Below are positions 21,123 to 27,932 of a stretch of 27,932 nucleotides of DNA, piece after piece. Both the position numbers and the translations under genes were made by a program. Source of the DNA: an uncultured bacterium (GTDB taxonomy: Bacteria > Cyanobacteriota > Vampirovibrionia > Gastranaerophilales > Gastranaerophilaceae); contig CADCPD010000151.1 in the NCBI GenBank assembly GCA_902803265.1, positions 1 through 27,932 on the forward strand, in the 5' to 3' direction. Within the stretch, counting starts at the first letter, position 1. Every line of letters starts with the position of its first letter. A model generated the notes under the pieces. That model was given only the letters and a program-made list of their open reading frames with translations, did not search any database and was not told where the DNA came from.

Positions 21123-22512
21123 TAAAATTAAAAATGATATAATAATTCAACAAATAATAAATTATTCTTCTGATATTGAAGTTTATTGTGTTGGTGGGGT
21201 TTTAAGAGATTTATTTTTGAAAAAAGAAAATTTTGATAAGGATTTAATTGTTAAAGGAACAGACGCAGAAGATTATTCAAAAATGCTTGCAGAAAAACTT
21301 GATGCAACTTTTATTCCGCTTGATGAAGTTAATAAAATCTACAGATTAGTACTAAAAGATAAAAAAAACTGTATTGATATAACAAATGTTTTAAACGATT
21401 CAATTGAACAGGATTTAAAACGCAGAGATTTTACGTTAAATTCTGTTGCGGTTAAATTAAAAACTTTTGAAATTATTGATATAAATAACGGAATAAAGGA
21501 TTTAAAAAATAAAAAAATAAGAATGATTGAAGAAAAAAACTTTAAAGAAGATCCTTTACGATTATTAAGAGCGTATAGATTTCAGGCTTCAACAGGATTT
21601 GATATAGAAAGTAAAACTAAACATACAATAAATAAATATATTAGTTTAATAAATAATCCTGCAAAAGAAAGAATTAATTACGAATTAATGAAACTTTTCA
21701 GCGGTGAATATACCGTAAAAGCACTTTTAAATATGGAAAAATCGGGTATATTATATGAAATTTTACCGATATACCTTGATGTAAAAAAAGTACCGCCAAA
21801 CACTCATCATCATTTGGATTTACTACATCATTTAATTGAAACAGTAAATCAAATACAAAATTTTTATAAAATATCAAAACCGGAAATAAAAGCTCATTTG
21901 GACAGAATTGATTTTGGCGGATACTCAAGACTTGCTCACTTAAAATTAGCAGGCTTTATGCACGATATCGGAAAATATTCTTGCTGGACAATAGAAGAAG
22001 ATACAGGACGACATCGCTTTATAAAACACGATGATATTGGCGCAAAAATTGCTGTGCCTATTTTAAAGAAATTAAAATTTTCCAAAAAACAAATTGAATA
22101 TATTACAAAAATGATTAAACATCATATTTATCCGTCTCATGTTATTTCAAGTGAAATTGTTACAGATAAGATTAAAATGCGTTATATAAGAAAAATGGAA
22201 GATGATGTTATAGATAATATTATTCTTGCAATGTCAGACAGGCTTTCTGCCAGAGGAAAAGCAGTAACCGATGAAATGGTTAAAAATAATATTACGGGGC
22301 TTACAAATCTTTTAAATTATTATATTGAAATTAGAGATACACTCGAACCTTTGCCAAAACTTTTGACAGGGGAAGAAATTATGGAGATTTTAAATATAAA
22401 ACCTTCTAAACAATTAGGAGAAATTATAAAAGCTCTTGAAGAAGCTCAATTAAACGGTGATGTAAATGATAAACTTTCAGCAATAAATTTTATAAAAAAT
22501 ATTCCTGTCTAA
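21103..22512 (+). CDS. CCA tRNA nucleotidyltransferase family protein with HD domain
   Basis: I choose the ATG at 21103 (469 residues), which overlaps rsmE by 20 bases; a TTG five codons upstream is possible. The class II nucleotidyltransferase head begins at VYCVGGVLRDLFLKKENFDK, with the catalytic acidic pair in FDKDLIVKG. RRDFTLNSVAV and KEDPLRLLRAYRFQASTGFD complete it. Residues ~230-360 carry an HD hydrolase domain (HHLIETV, FMHDIGKY, KHDDIGAKIA, MIKHHIYPSH). The enzyme adds or repairs the tRNA 3' CCA end. I cannot tell from sequence alone whether it adds CCA, CC or A only; in some lineages two enzymes split the job. Its TAA shares four bases with the TAG of the convergent small gene. 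Confidence 0.88.
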   Translation: MKTQIFDKIKNDIIIQQIINYSSDIEVYCVGGVLRDLFLKKENFDKDLIVKGTDAEDYSKMLAEKLDATFIPLDEVNKIYRLVLKDKKNCIDITNVLNDSIEQDLKRRDFTLNSVAVKLKTFEIIDINNGIKDLKNKKIRMIEEKNFKEDPLRLLRAYRFQASTGFDIESKTKHTINKYISLINNPAKERINYELMKLFSGEYTVKALLNMEKSGILYEILPIYLDVKKVPPNTHHHLDLLHHLIETVNQIQNFYKISKPEIKAHLDRIDFGGYSRLAHLKLAGFMHDIGKYSCWTIEEDTGRHRFIKHDDIGAKIAVPILKKLKFSKKQIEYITKMIKHHIYPSHVISSEIVTDKIKMRYIRKMEDDVIDNIILAMSDRLSARGKAVTDEMVKNNITGLTNLLNYYIEIRDTLEPLPKLLTGEEIMEILNIKPSKQLGEIIKALEEAQLNGDVNDKLSAINFIKNIPV

Positions 22513-22670
22513 GCATTCCAAATTTTTTCACCATTTGGATTTTCAGGTTCTTTATTGAAAGATAAATTTTCTTGAGATTCTTCTTTACGTTCTTCTCTTT
22601 TTGGTCTTTCTTGAATTTTGTTACCTGTTGTTGCTGCCGTGAATTTGCCGAATGTAACTCTTAAATTCAT
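22509..22670 (-). CDS. 53-residue charged protein under a sigma-28-type promoter
   Basis: The start is the ATG at 22670, preceded at six bases by a strong AAAGGAG. The open frame runs 23 codons further upstream, but that part is leader. The protein begins MNLRVTFGKFTAATTGNKIQ, a short beta-like segment. Strongly hydrophilic sequence follows, rich in Glu, Lys, Arg and Asn (ERPKREERKEESQENLSFNK, ending GEKIWNA). It is predicted to be mostly disordered in the last 35 residues and has no signal peptide, cysteine or membrane segment. I do not recognise the family. Evidence that it is a gene is the ribosome-binding site, the consensus FliA-type promoter, the long leader and the tight stop-codon overlap with the neighbour. 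It is too short and unlike FlgM for me to call it an anti-sigma factor. Confidence 0.75.
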   Translation of the reverse strand: MNLRVTFGKFTAATTGNKIQERPKREERKEESQENLSFNKEPENPNGEKIWNA

Positions 22671-22715
22671 AAAATCTCCTTTTGATTTATTTAATTTATT
22701 TTCAGCTTTACTCTT

Positions 22716-22782
22716 GGCTTTTCTTTCAAAGCCTAGCAATAAGGGTATGTTTTGTTACGTAGAAACACACACATATACCCCT
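22716..22782 (-). promoter_or_regulatory. Structured leader of the 53-residue gene
   Basis: Within the ~126-nt leader, GGCTTT and AAAGCC (22716-22721 with 22728-22733) form a six-bp hairpin. AGGGTATGT (22742-22750) and ACATATACCCCT (22771-22782) form an imperfect inverted repeat. The latter arm, read on the minus strand as TAGGGGTATATGTG, resembles TAGGGGTATGTG in the leader of the coiled-coil gene at 9859-9870. Confidence 0.45.
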
Positions 22783-22802
22783 ATAATATTTTTACATATT
22801 AT

Positions 22803-22829
22803 ATATCGGCAATATTAAAAAAAACTTTA
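22803..22829 (-). promoter_or_regulatory. Sigma-28 (FliA-type) promoter of the 53-residue gene
   Basis: On the minus strand TAAAGTTT (22829-22822), an 11-base spacer and GCCGATAT (22810-22803) match the FliA consensus TAAAGTTT-N11-GCCGATAA at 15 of 16 positions with the exact spacing. The predicted start near 22797 gives a leader of about 126 nt. The promoter fills the gap just after the stop codon of the SNF2 helicase gene. Confidence 0.85.
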
Positions 22830-22844
22830 GGAGAAATTTGAAAT

Positions 22845-25826
22845 TTAAGCAGAAAGTGTAAAGATTTCGTAAATTTCGTCGTCTGAAAGTTCTGTAATAA
22901 TCTTTTCACCTTCGTAAACAGCCATATCTGCAAGTTCTTTTTTAGATTTTAACATTTCGTCAATTTTTTCTTCAAATGTTCCTAATGTAATCATTCTGTG
23001 AACGAGTACATTTTTATCTTGTCCGATACGGTAAGTTCTATCTGTTGCTTGTTCTTCAACGGCTGGGTTCCACCACAAGTCATAGTGAATAACATTTGTT
23101 GCACTTGTTAAGTTTAGACCTGTCCCACCGGCTTTTAAAGATAATATCATAACAGAAGTATCTTTATCCGTTTGGAATTTTTCTATTAGTTGTTCTCTCT
23201 GATTAACATTTAAAGATCCATGGAAGAATAGCGGTTGAGTGTTACATTCTTCTTCTATTACTTTGCATAGAATATCACCCATTTCTTTATATTGAGTAAA
23301 TATAAGAGTTTTTTCACCTCTATCAAGTATAGATTGAACGGTATCAATACATTTTTCCATTTTGCCTGATAAATCTTTACTCATTTCACCTGCTTTTAAG
23401 AATTGGTAAGGGTGGTTACAGATTTGTTTTAAAGCTGTAATAAGTTTGAAGATATTACCACGTCTGTTGATACCTGTAAATCCACTGATTTTTTCCATCA
23501 TTTCGTTTAATGTTTTTTCATATAACAAAGCTTGTGGTTTTGACAAGTAACAGTATTCGTTTAATACCATCTTTTCCGGTAAATCAGTAATAACGTTTTT
23601 ATCTGTTTTTAAACGTCTCAATACAAATGGAGATACCGAAAGTTTAAGTTTTGAAGCTCTTGAGGTTTCCTTAAATCTTTCAATAGGAATAGCATAACTT
23701 TTTTGGAATTCTTTTAACGAACCCAAGTAACCAGGATTAATAAAGTCAAATATTGACCATAACTCTGTTAATCTGTTTTCAACAGGAGTACCTGTCATTG
23801 CTATTTTTATTGAAGATTTTAGAGATTTAATTGATACTGTTTGTGCTGTATCAGGGTTTTTAATATTTTGTGCTTCATCTACAATAAGCATTGACCATTC
23901 GTGTTTTTTCAATTCTTCAACATCAATACGCATAATTGCGTAAGTTGTCATAATTATATCAAAGTTTGTGTCAAGTTTACGTTCTCCGCCATGGTATGTT
24001 GTTGCTTTAAGGCTTGGTGCAAACATTTGAAGTTCTTTCATCCAGTTCCCCATTAATGTTGTAGGGCAAACAACCAAAACGGGTTTTCCTAATTTATTTT
24101 CTTCTTTTAGTTTTAAAATTAAACTTATAACCTGAATAGTTTTACCTAACCCCATATCATCTGCCATACAACAGCCAAAACCTTTTGAAACATTTGTCCA
24201 AAGCCATTTTAAACCGGTTTGCTGATATGGTCTTAATACTCCTTTTAATTCCGTCGGAGGAGTTACTTCTATCGGTTTTGTAAAGTCTTTCAATATATTT
24301 GCAAAAGCTTCATCGTAATCAAATTCATATTGACCCATTTGTCCAGACATTGATGCGTGAATTAATTCCATTCTGGTCATTTTTGCAGGATTTGCTTTTG
24401 CTATTTGTTCAAGATATTTTTTGCTTTCATCTTTATCTATTAATACATAATGATCTTTGTATTTAATAAGTCCGTCTGATTTTTCAACAAGCGCATTAAA
24501 CTCTTCCAATGAAATTTTATCATTGCCAATAACAATTTCGTATTTGAAATCAAGAATATCTGATAATGATATTTTTGAAGAATTTGTGGTATTAAATAAA
24601 TCTGCCAAGTCTTTAGAACGTTCAGTTTTAACTTTTGCATTTATTGATGCACGCGGAATAATTACATTTACTAATTCATCAGGTAAGATTACTTCTATTT
24701 GTGCTTTTTGAAGATAGTATGCTGTTTGTGTAATTATTTTATATACACCTTTTAAATCAAGTTGAAGAGATAGTTTTTCTTCGTCTTCAAATAAAGTTTC
24801 AAGCTCAGGCATATATCTGTTAGCGTAATTTAACTGCTTTTCAACAATTTTTGCAATATCTGATGAATTTGCTTCAAAAACAGTATCTTTTACATACAAA
24901 TCATCCAATAATACTGATTCATCAGTTTTTCTATTTTTAATATGTATTTTTAATTCAAAATTATCGTCATCCATTTTTGAAATTTTAAAGAATGGAATAA
25001 CGTCGTATTTACCTAAATACAACTCATCAAACCATTGTGCAAAGTTTTCCGCCAAGTTTTGACCTTTTAACATATTTTTTTGTTCAAGATCTTTTAACAA
25101 ATAATGACCTGATTTAACATCTTTAAATCTATATGCTTTTATTGATAAAAATTTGTATAAAACATAGTTTAAGTAATTATAGATGAAATCAGATACAAAA
25201 TTTTTAGGTTTTTCGCCTTTGATAAATAAATCTTCAGGCATGTTTTCTTCTAAAATATTAATTACTCTTGCAAGTTGTTTTGTTGAAATAATTGGTTCAT
25301 AAACTATTCTGAACATATTTTTGGCTTTATTCACTTTAACGGTTGGAATAAAGTATAAACGTTCAATCATTTTCATAACAAATTGAGTCAGTCTGTTAAA
25401 GTAAATAAAACTTCTTGATACAGCATCAAAATCAATAACAGAACCAAACCCGCCAAAATAATCCAAAACTAAATCAAGAGGCATTATATATCCGACTTTA
25501 TCTCCAACAACTTTTGAAGAAAATCTGAACATTGAACCTTTTGATTTTAAGTAGAATTGAAAATTATTTGTAGGGGTTACAAAAAACTGTAAATTACCGT
25601 TTTCATTAATAATATAAAAATCTGTATTTCTTACCGGTTGATTTGGAGATACAAATACATCCTTAAATTCATCTTCGACAATTTGATAAATCATGCTCAA
25701 TGTAAAACGAAAATCTTTATTTTTAAAACCGTCTGGATTTTCGCTTAAATTATAGAATAATTCATCAACATTATTCTTTTTAAATGATAATTCGATATCT
25801 AATTGTGGTGATTCTAATACAGACAT
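22845..25826 (-). CDS. SWI2/SNF2-family helicase-like ATPase
   Basis: The protein has 993 residues. The N-terminal ~530 residues hold the divergent domain usual in bacterial SNF2 proteins. The C-terminal ~450 residues are a complete SNF2 motor. LRPYQQTGLKWLWTNVSKGF is followed by the Walker A region DDMGLGKT near residue 560, and VDEAQNIKN (DEAQ box, usual in bacteria) near 650. MTGTPVENRLTELWSIFDFI, LIFTQYKEMGDIL, LSLKAGGTGLNLTSA, YDLWWNP and QATDRTYRIGQ near 930 follow. Such proteins translocate on double-stranded DNA and remodel nucleic acid-protein complexes, and some sit in defence systems. No defence neighbours are seen here; it lies 22 bases after gpmI, probably in the same transcript. 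No zinc-finger SWIM motif is evident. The specific role is unknown. Confidence 0.93.
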   Translation of the reverse strand: MSVLESPQLDIELSFKKNNVDELFYNLSENPDGFKNKDFRFTLSMIYQIVEDEFKDVFVSPNQPVRNTDFYIINENGNLQFFVTPTNNFQFYLKSKGSMFRFSSKVVGDKVGYIMPLDLVLDYFGGFGSVIDFDAVSRSFIYFNRLTQFVMKMIERLYFIPTVKVNKAKNMFRIVYEPIISTKQLARVINILEENMPEDLFIKGEKPKNFVSDFIYNYLNYVLYKFLSIKAYRFKDVKSGHYLLKDLEQKNMLKGQNLAENFAQWFDELYLGKYDVIPFFKISKMDDDNFELKIHIKNRKTDESVLLDDLYVKDTVFEANSSDIAKIVEKQLNYANRYMPELETLFEDEEKLSLQLDLKGVYKIITQTAYYLQKAQIEVILPDELVNVIIPRASINAKVKTERSKDLADLFNTTNSSKISLSDILDFKYEIVIGNDKISLEEFNALVEKSDGLIKYKDHYVLIDKDESKKYLEQIAKANPAKMTRMELIHASMSGQMGQYEFDYDEAFANILKDFTKPIEVTPPTELKGVLRPYQQTGLKWLWTNVSKGFGCCMADDMGLGKTIQVISLILKLKEENKLGKPVLVVCPTTLMGNWMKELQMFAPSLKATTYHGGERKLDTNFDIIMTTYAIMRIDVEELKKHEWSMLIVDEAQNIKNPDTAQTVSIKSLKSSIKIAMTGTPVENRLTELWSIFDFINPGYLGSLKEFQKSYAIPIERFKETSRASKLKLSVSPFVLRRLKTDKNVITDLPEKMVLNEYCYLSKPQALLYEKTLNEMMEKISGFTGINRRGNIFKLITALKQICNHPYQFLKAGEMSKDLSGKMEKCIDTVQSILDRGEKTLIFTQYKEMGDILCKVIEEECNTQPLFFHGSLNVNQREQLIEKFQTDKDTSVMILSLKAGGTGLNLTSATNVIHYDLWWNPAVEEQATDRTYRIGQDKNVLVHRMITLGTFEEKIDEMLKSKKELADMAVYEGEKIITELSDDEIYEIFTLSA

Positions 25827-25848
25827 TTAATTTTATTTCCCCTCTATA

Positions 25849-27381
25849 TTATTCAGTAATCATTGAACCGCAAGACATTTCTTTCGGAATTTCTATATCT
25901 AATAATTGTAACACAGTTGGTGCAACATTACAAAGTGCCCCATCATTGCGTAATTTATAAGCTTGATCTGCATTAATAAGTACAAATGGTACAGGATTTG
26001 TTGTATGTGCTGTGTGTGGTTTATGTGTTTCATGGTTTACCATTGTTTCTGCGTTACCATGGTCAGCTGTTAAAATCATTGTTATACCGTATTTTTTACA
26101 TTTTTCGGCAATTTTACCTACACATTCATCTACAACTTCACAAGCTTTTGTTGCTGCTTCAACAACACCTGTATGACCAACCATATCAGGATTTGCAAAG
26201 TTTACTAAAATAAAGCCGTATTTATCATTTTCTATTGCGTTCAATACGTTTTCACAAACTTCATAAGCACTCATTTCAGGTTGCATATCATAAGTTGCAA
26301 CCTTTGGAGATGGTACAAGAACTCTTGTTTCATGTTCGTTTGGTTCTTCTAATCCACCGTTAAAGAAAAATGTTACGTGAGCATATTTTTCTGTTTCAGC
26401 TGTTCTGAATTGGTTTATTCCGTTTGCTTCCAAAACATCGCCTAAAATATTTTCCATTTTTGTTTTTTCAAAAGCAACAGGGAATGTGAAAGTTTCATCG
26501 TATTTTGTGAAAGTTACATAGTAAAGATTTTTTCTTACTGCTTTTCTGTTAAAGCCATCAAAGTTTTCAAAGTTTATTGCTTTAGATATTTCTCTTGCTC
26601 TGTCAGGGCGATAGTTAAAGAAGATAATAGCATCATTATCTTTAATTCTTGTTTCTTCACCGCCACAAACTATCGGTTTTACAAATTCGTCGGTAACTTC
26701 TTCTTCATAAGATTTTTTTACGCCTTCTATTGCAAAATTTGATTTATTTCCTTCACCTAAAAGTAAACAGTTATAACCTTCTTCAACTCTTTCCCAACGG
26801 TTATCTCTGTCCATTATCCAATAACGACCTACAACAGAGGCAATTTTAGGCAAATTATATTTTTTAAGTTCATCTTCAACCATTTGTAAATATGTGCAGG
26901 CACTTGCAGGAGGTGTATCACGACCATCTAAAAAGGCATGAACGTATACTTTTTCTAATCCGTTATCTGCTGCCATTTTTATTAAAGCCAAAAGGTGATC
27001 TAATGATGAATGAACGCCACCGGTTGAAACAAGTCCGTATAAATGCAAAGAGGAATTGTTTTTCTTTACATGTTCTACTGCATTCATAAATTTTTCATTC
27101 TTAAAAAACGAACCGTCTTTTATAGCATTATTAATTTTGCTCAAATCTTGATAAACAATTCTTCCTGCACCTAAATTTAAGTGTCCTACTTCGCTGTTAC
27201 CCATTTGTCCTGCGGGTAAACCTACGTATTCTCCGTCAGCATGAATTGTTGTAAATATTTCTTCTTTTTCTAATCTTTGAACATTTTGTTCTTTTGATAA
27301 TTTTACGGCATTTGTTTCGTCATCTTGATTATCAATGCCCCAACCATCCATTATGCATAGCAAAACTCTTTTATTATCCAT
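25849..27381 (-). CDS. gpmI: Cofactor-independent phosphoglycerate mutase
   Basis: The enzyme interconverts 3- and 2-phosphoglycerate in glycolysis and gluconeogenesis with two Mn ions and a phosphoserine intermediate. With the ATG at 27381 it has 510 residues, the family norm, and starts MDNKRVLLCIMDGWGID. The open frame extends 28 codons upstream to a TTG, but that region contains the promoter. The catalytic Ser63 lies in AGQMGNSEVGHLNLGAGR. HAFLDGRDTPP, ASVVGRYWIMDRDNRWERV, FFNYRPDRARE, VNFANPDMVGHTG and the metal-binding TADHGNAE near residue 442 are all present. AGGTGAGG precedes the ATG. The SNF2 gene follows. Confidence 0.97.
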   Translation of the reverse strand: MDNKRVLLCIMDGWGIDNQDDETNAVKLSKEQNVQRLEKEEIFTTIHADGEYVGLPAGQMGNSEVGHLNLGAGRIVYQDLSKINNAIKDGSFFKNEKFMNAVEHVKKNNSSLHLYGLVSTGGVHSSLDHLLALIKMAADNGLEKVYVHAFLDGRDTPPASACTYLQMVEDELKKYNLPKIASVVGRYWIMDRDNRWERVEEGYNCLLLGEGNKSNFAIEGVKKSYEEEVTDEFVKPIVCGGEETRIKDNDAIIFFNYRPDRAREISKAINFENFDGFNRKAVRKNLYYVTFTKYDETFTFPVAFEKTKMENILGDVLEANGINQFRTAETEKYAHVTFFFNGGLEEPNEHETRVLVPSPKVATYDMQPEMSAYEVCENVLNAIENDKYGFILVNFANPDMVGHTGVVEAATKACEVVDECVGKIAEKCKKYGITMILTADHGNAETMVNHETHKPHTAHTTNPVPFVLINADQAYKLRNDGALCNVAPTVLQLLDIEIPKEMSCGSMITE

Positions 27382-27436
27382 ATCCTCACCTTTTCTTCCA
27401 ACAACGTAGTGTAATTGTCTTTTAAATATCTTGAAT

Positions 27437-27465
27437 ATTGTAGCAAAGACATGTTTTGTTTTCAA
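27437..27465 (-). promoter_or_regulatory. Sigma-70-type promoter of gpmI
   Basis: On the minus strand TTGAAA (27465-27460), 17 bases, and TACAAT (27442-27437) form a promoter with the same two hexamers and spacing as the one at 15302-15330. The predicted start near 27430 gives a leader of about 50 nt. Confidence 0.7.
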
Positions 27466-27488
27466 TAACGGATAAATTTTGTTGCTTT

Positions 27489-27932
27489 TTATTTTACAAT
27501 TTCTCCAAATATCGTATCATTTGATACTTTGGAAAGTTTTACGGTTTGAATTGTATTTAATAAAGTTGTATCAGTATTATTTTCGATAATAATTTTTAAA
27601 TAGTTTTCACTAACTCCTTTTAAAAATCCTGTATGTTTATCAAGATGTTTTTCTAATAAAACAGAATGGGTAGTATTTATATTTTTATTCAAAAATTGTT
27701 TAAATTTTACGTTAGAAATACTTTTTATAATATTTGCTCTGTATTCTTTTATTTCTTCGGAAATATGATTTTCCATTTTTTCTGCAAGGGTTCCTTTTCT
27801 TATTGAATAAGGAAAAGTATGAATTTGAGTTAAACCTGATTTTCTCAAATTTTCAACAGTGGTTGTAAAGTTCTCATCAGTTTCTCCGACGAATCCTGCG
27901 ATAATATCGCTACCTAAAAACGGAAGATTAAA
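27489..27932 (-). CDS. MtaB-like tRNA methylthiotransferase, C-terminal part (5' truncated by window edge)
   Basis: The frame is open from the right edge, giving 147 residues and a stop at 27489. The first visible residues, FNLPFLGSDIIAGFVGETDE followed by NF..TVENL and IHTFPYSIRKGTLAEKM, match the late radical-SAM-barrel part of the MiaB/MtaB/RimO family. HTFPYS.RKGT favours MtaB, which converts t6A37 to ms2t6A37 in tRNA. A TRAM-like terminal domain follows (VLLEKHLDKHTGFLKGVSEN, YLKIII). The cysteine motifs of both clusters would lie upstream, outside the window. The gene ends 107 bases before the gpmI start, with an independent gpmI promoter between. Confidence 0.82.
   Translation of the reverse strand, partial: FNLPFLGSDIIAGFVGETDENFTTTVENLRKSGLTQIHTFPYSIRKGTLAEKMENHISEEIKEYRANIIKSISNVKFKQFLNKNINTTHSVLLEKHLDKHTGFLKGVSENYLKIIIENNTDTTLLNTIQTVKLSKVSNDTIFGEIVK

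Noticed and set aside
22671..22739. Longer 76-residue form of the small minus-strand protein
   Set aside because: The strong AAAGGAG lies just before the ATG at 22670, and the upstream part is the structured leader downstream of the sigma-28 promoter.
22845..25826. Defence island centred on the SNF2 helicase
   Set aside because: The neighbours are gpmI and a small sigma-28 gene; no nuclease, methyltransferase or phospholipase partner is present.
26892..27089. Short plus-strand open frames opposite gpmI, SNF2, prfA and other genes
   Set aside because: They lie wholly within well-supported genes on the other strand and show no ribosome-binding site, family motif or plausible protein composition.
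27382..27465. N-terminal extension of gpmI to a TTG at 27465
   Set aside because: The extension contains a promoter and lacks family similarity, whereas the ATG at 27381 has a ribosome-binding site and gives the canonical 510 residues.

Overview
The window is AT-rich, densely packed bacterial chromosome using the standard bacterial code (TGA, TAA and TAG all serve as stops). Several things point to a fermentative Gram-negative-type gut bacterium, most likely the non-photosynthetic cyanobacterial sister group (Vampirovibrionia/Melainabacteria, Gastranaerophilales type). They are a Kdo transferase for lipid A, the [FeFe]-hydrogenase maturase HydE, a cyanobacterial-like class V aminotransferase, a cluster of secreted WG-repeat proteins, HD-GYP and LuxR-type regulators, and a SWI2/SNF2 helicase. 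The lineage is an inference; no rRNA is present to settle it.

Layout, left to right. 1-2728: the tail of an unknown gene, then three tandem exported WG-repeat proteins. 2782-5184: exported beta-carbonic anhydrase, an IspD-type cytidylyltransferase and a two-domain FkbM-like methyltransferase, overlapping end to start. 5181-6425 (minus): Kdo transferase waaA. 6507-9114: class V aminotransferase, a strong terminator, and a GT39-like membrane glycosyltransferase. 9115-10101: a gene-poor island holding one small coiled-coil protein on the minus strand, flanked by short repeats. 10102-11265 (minus): Y-family DNA polymerase. 11344-13983: prfA, hydE and a YcxB-like membrane protein. 13980-15284 (minus): a polyprenyl-phosphate-type GT2 and a cytoplasmic beta-carbonic anhydrase. 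15356-22512: a seven-gene run with a GAF/HD-GYP protein, an exported TPR protein, two response regulators, a pentapeptide-repeat protein, rsmE and a CCA-type nucleotidyltransferase. 22509-27932 (minus): a 53-residue protein, a SNF2 helicase, gpmI and the C-terminal part of an mtaB-like gene.

The most notable signal is a pair of sigma-28 (FliA-type) promoters, TAAAGTTT-N11/12-GCCGATAT. They lie upstream of the two otherwise unrecognised small minus-strand genes (9438-9800 and 22509-22670). Both genes have leaders over 100 nt long with a shared TAGGGGTAT element and a strong AAAGGAG ribosome-binding site. The two unknown small proteins are therefore probably co-regulated members of a flagellar or late-morphogenesis regulon. 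No flagellar gene lies in the window.

Two further architectural themes recur. Four genes (6425, 7738, 11265, 13468) have a near-consensus -10 box ending only 6-7 nt before the ATG and no Shine-Dalgarno, which suggests leaderless mRNAs. Three of the four convergent gene pairs overlap by exactly four bases at their stop codons (TTAA or CTAA). The fourth pair is the one beside the sigma-28 gene, where a 323-base gap is filled with repeats.
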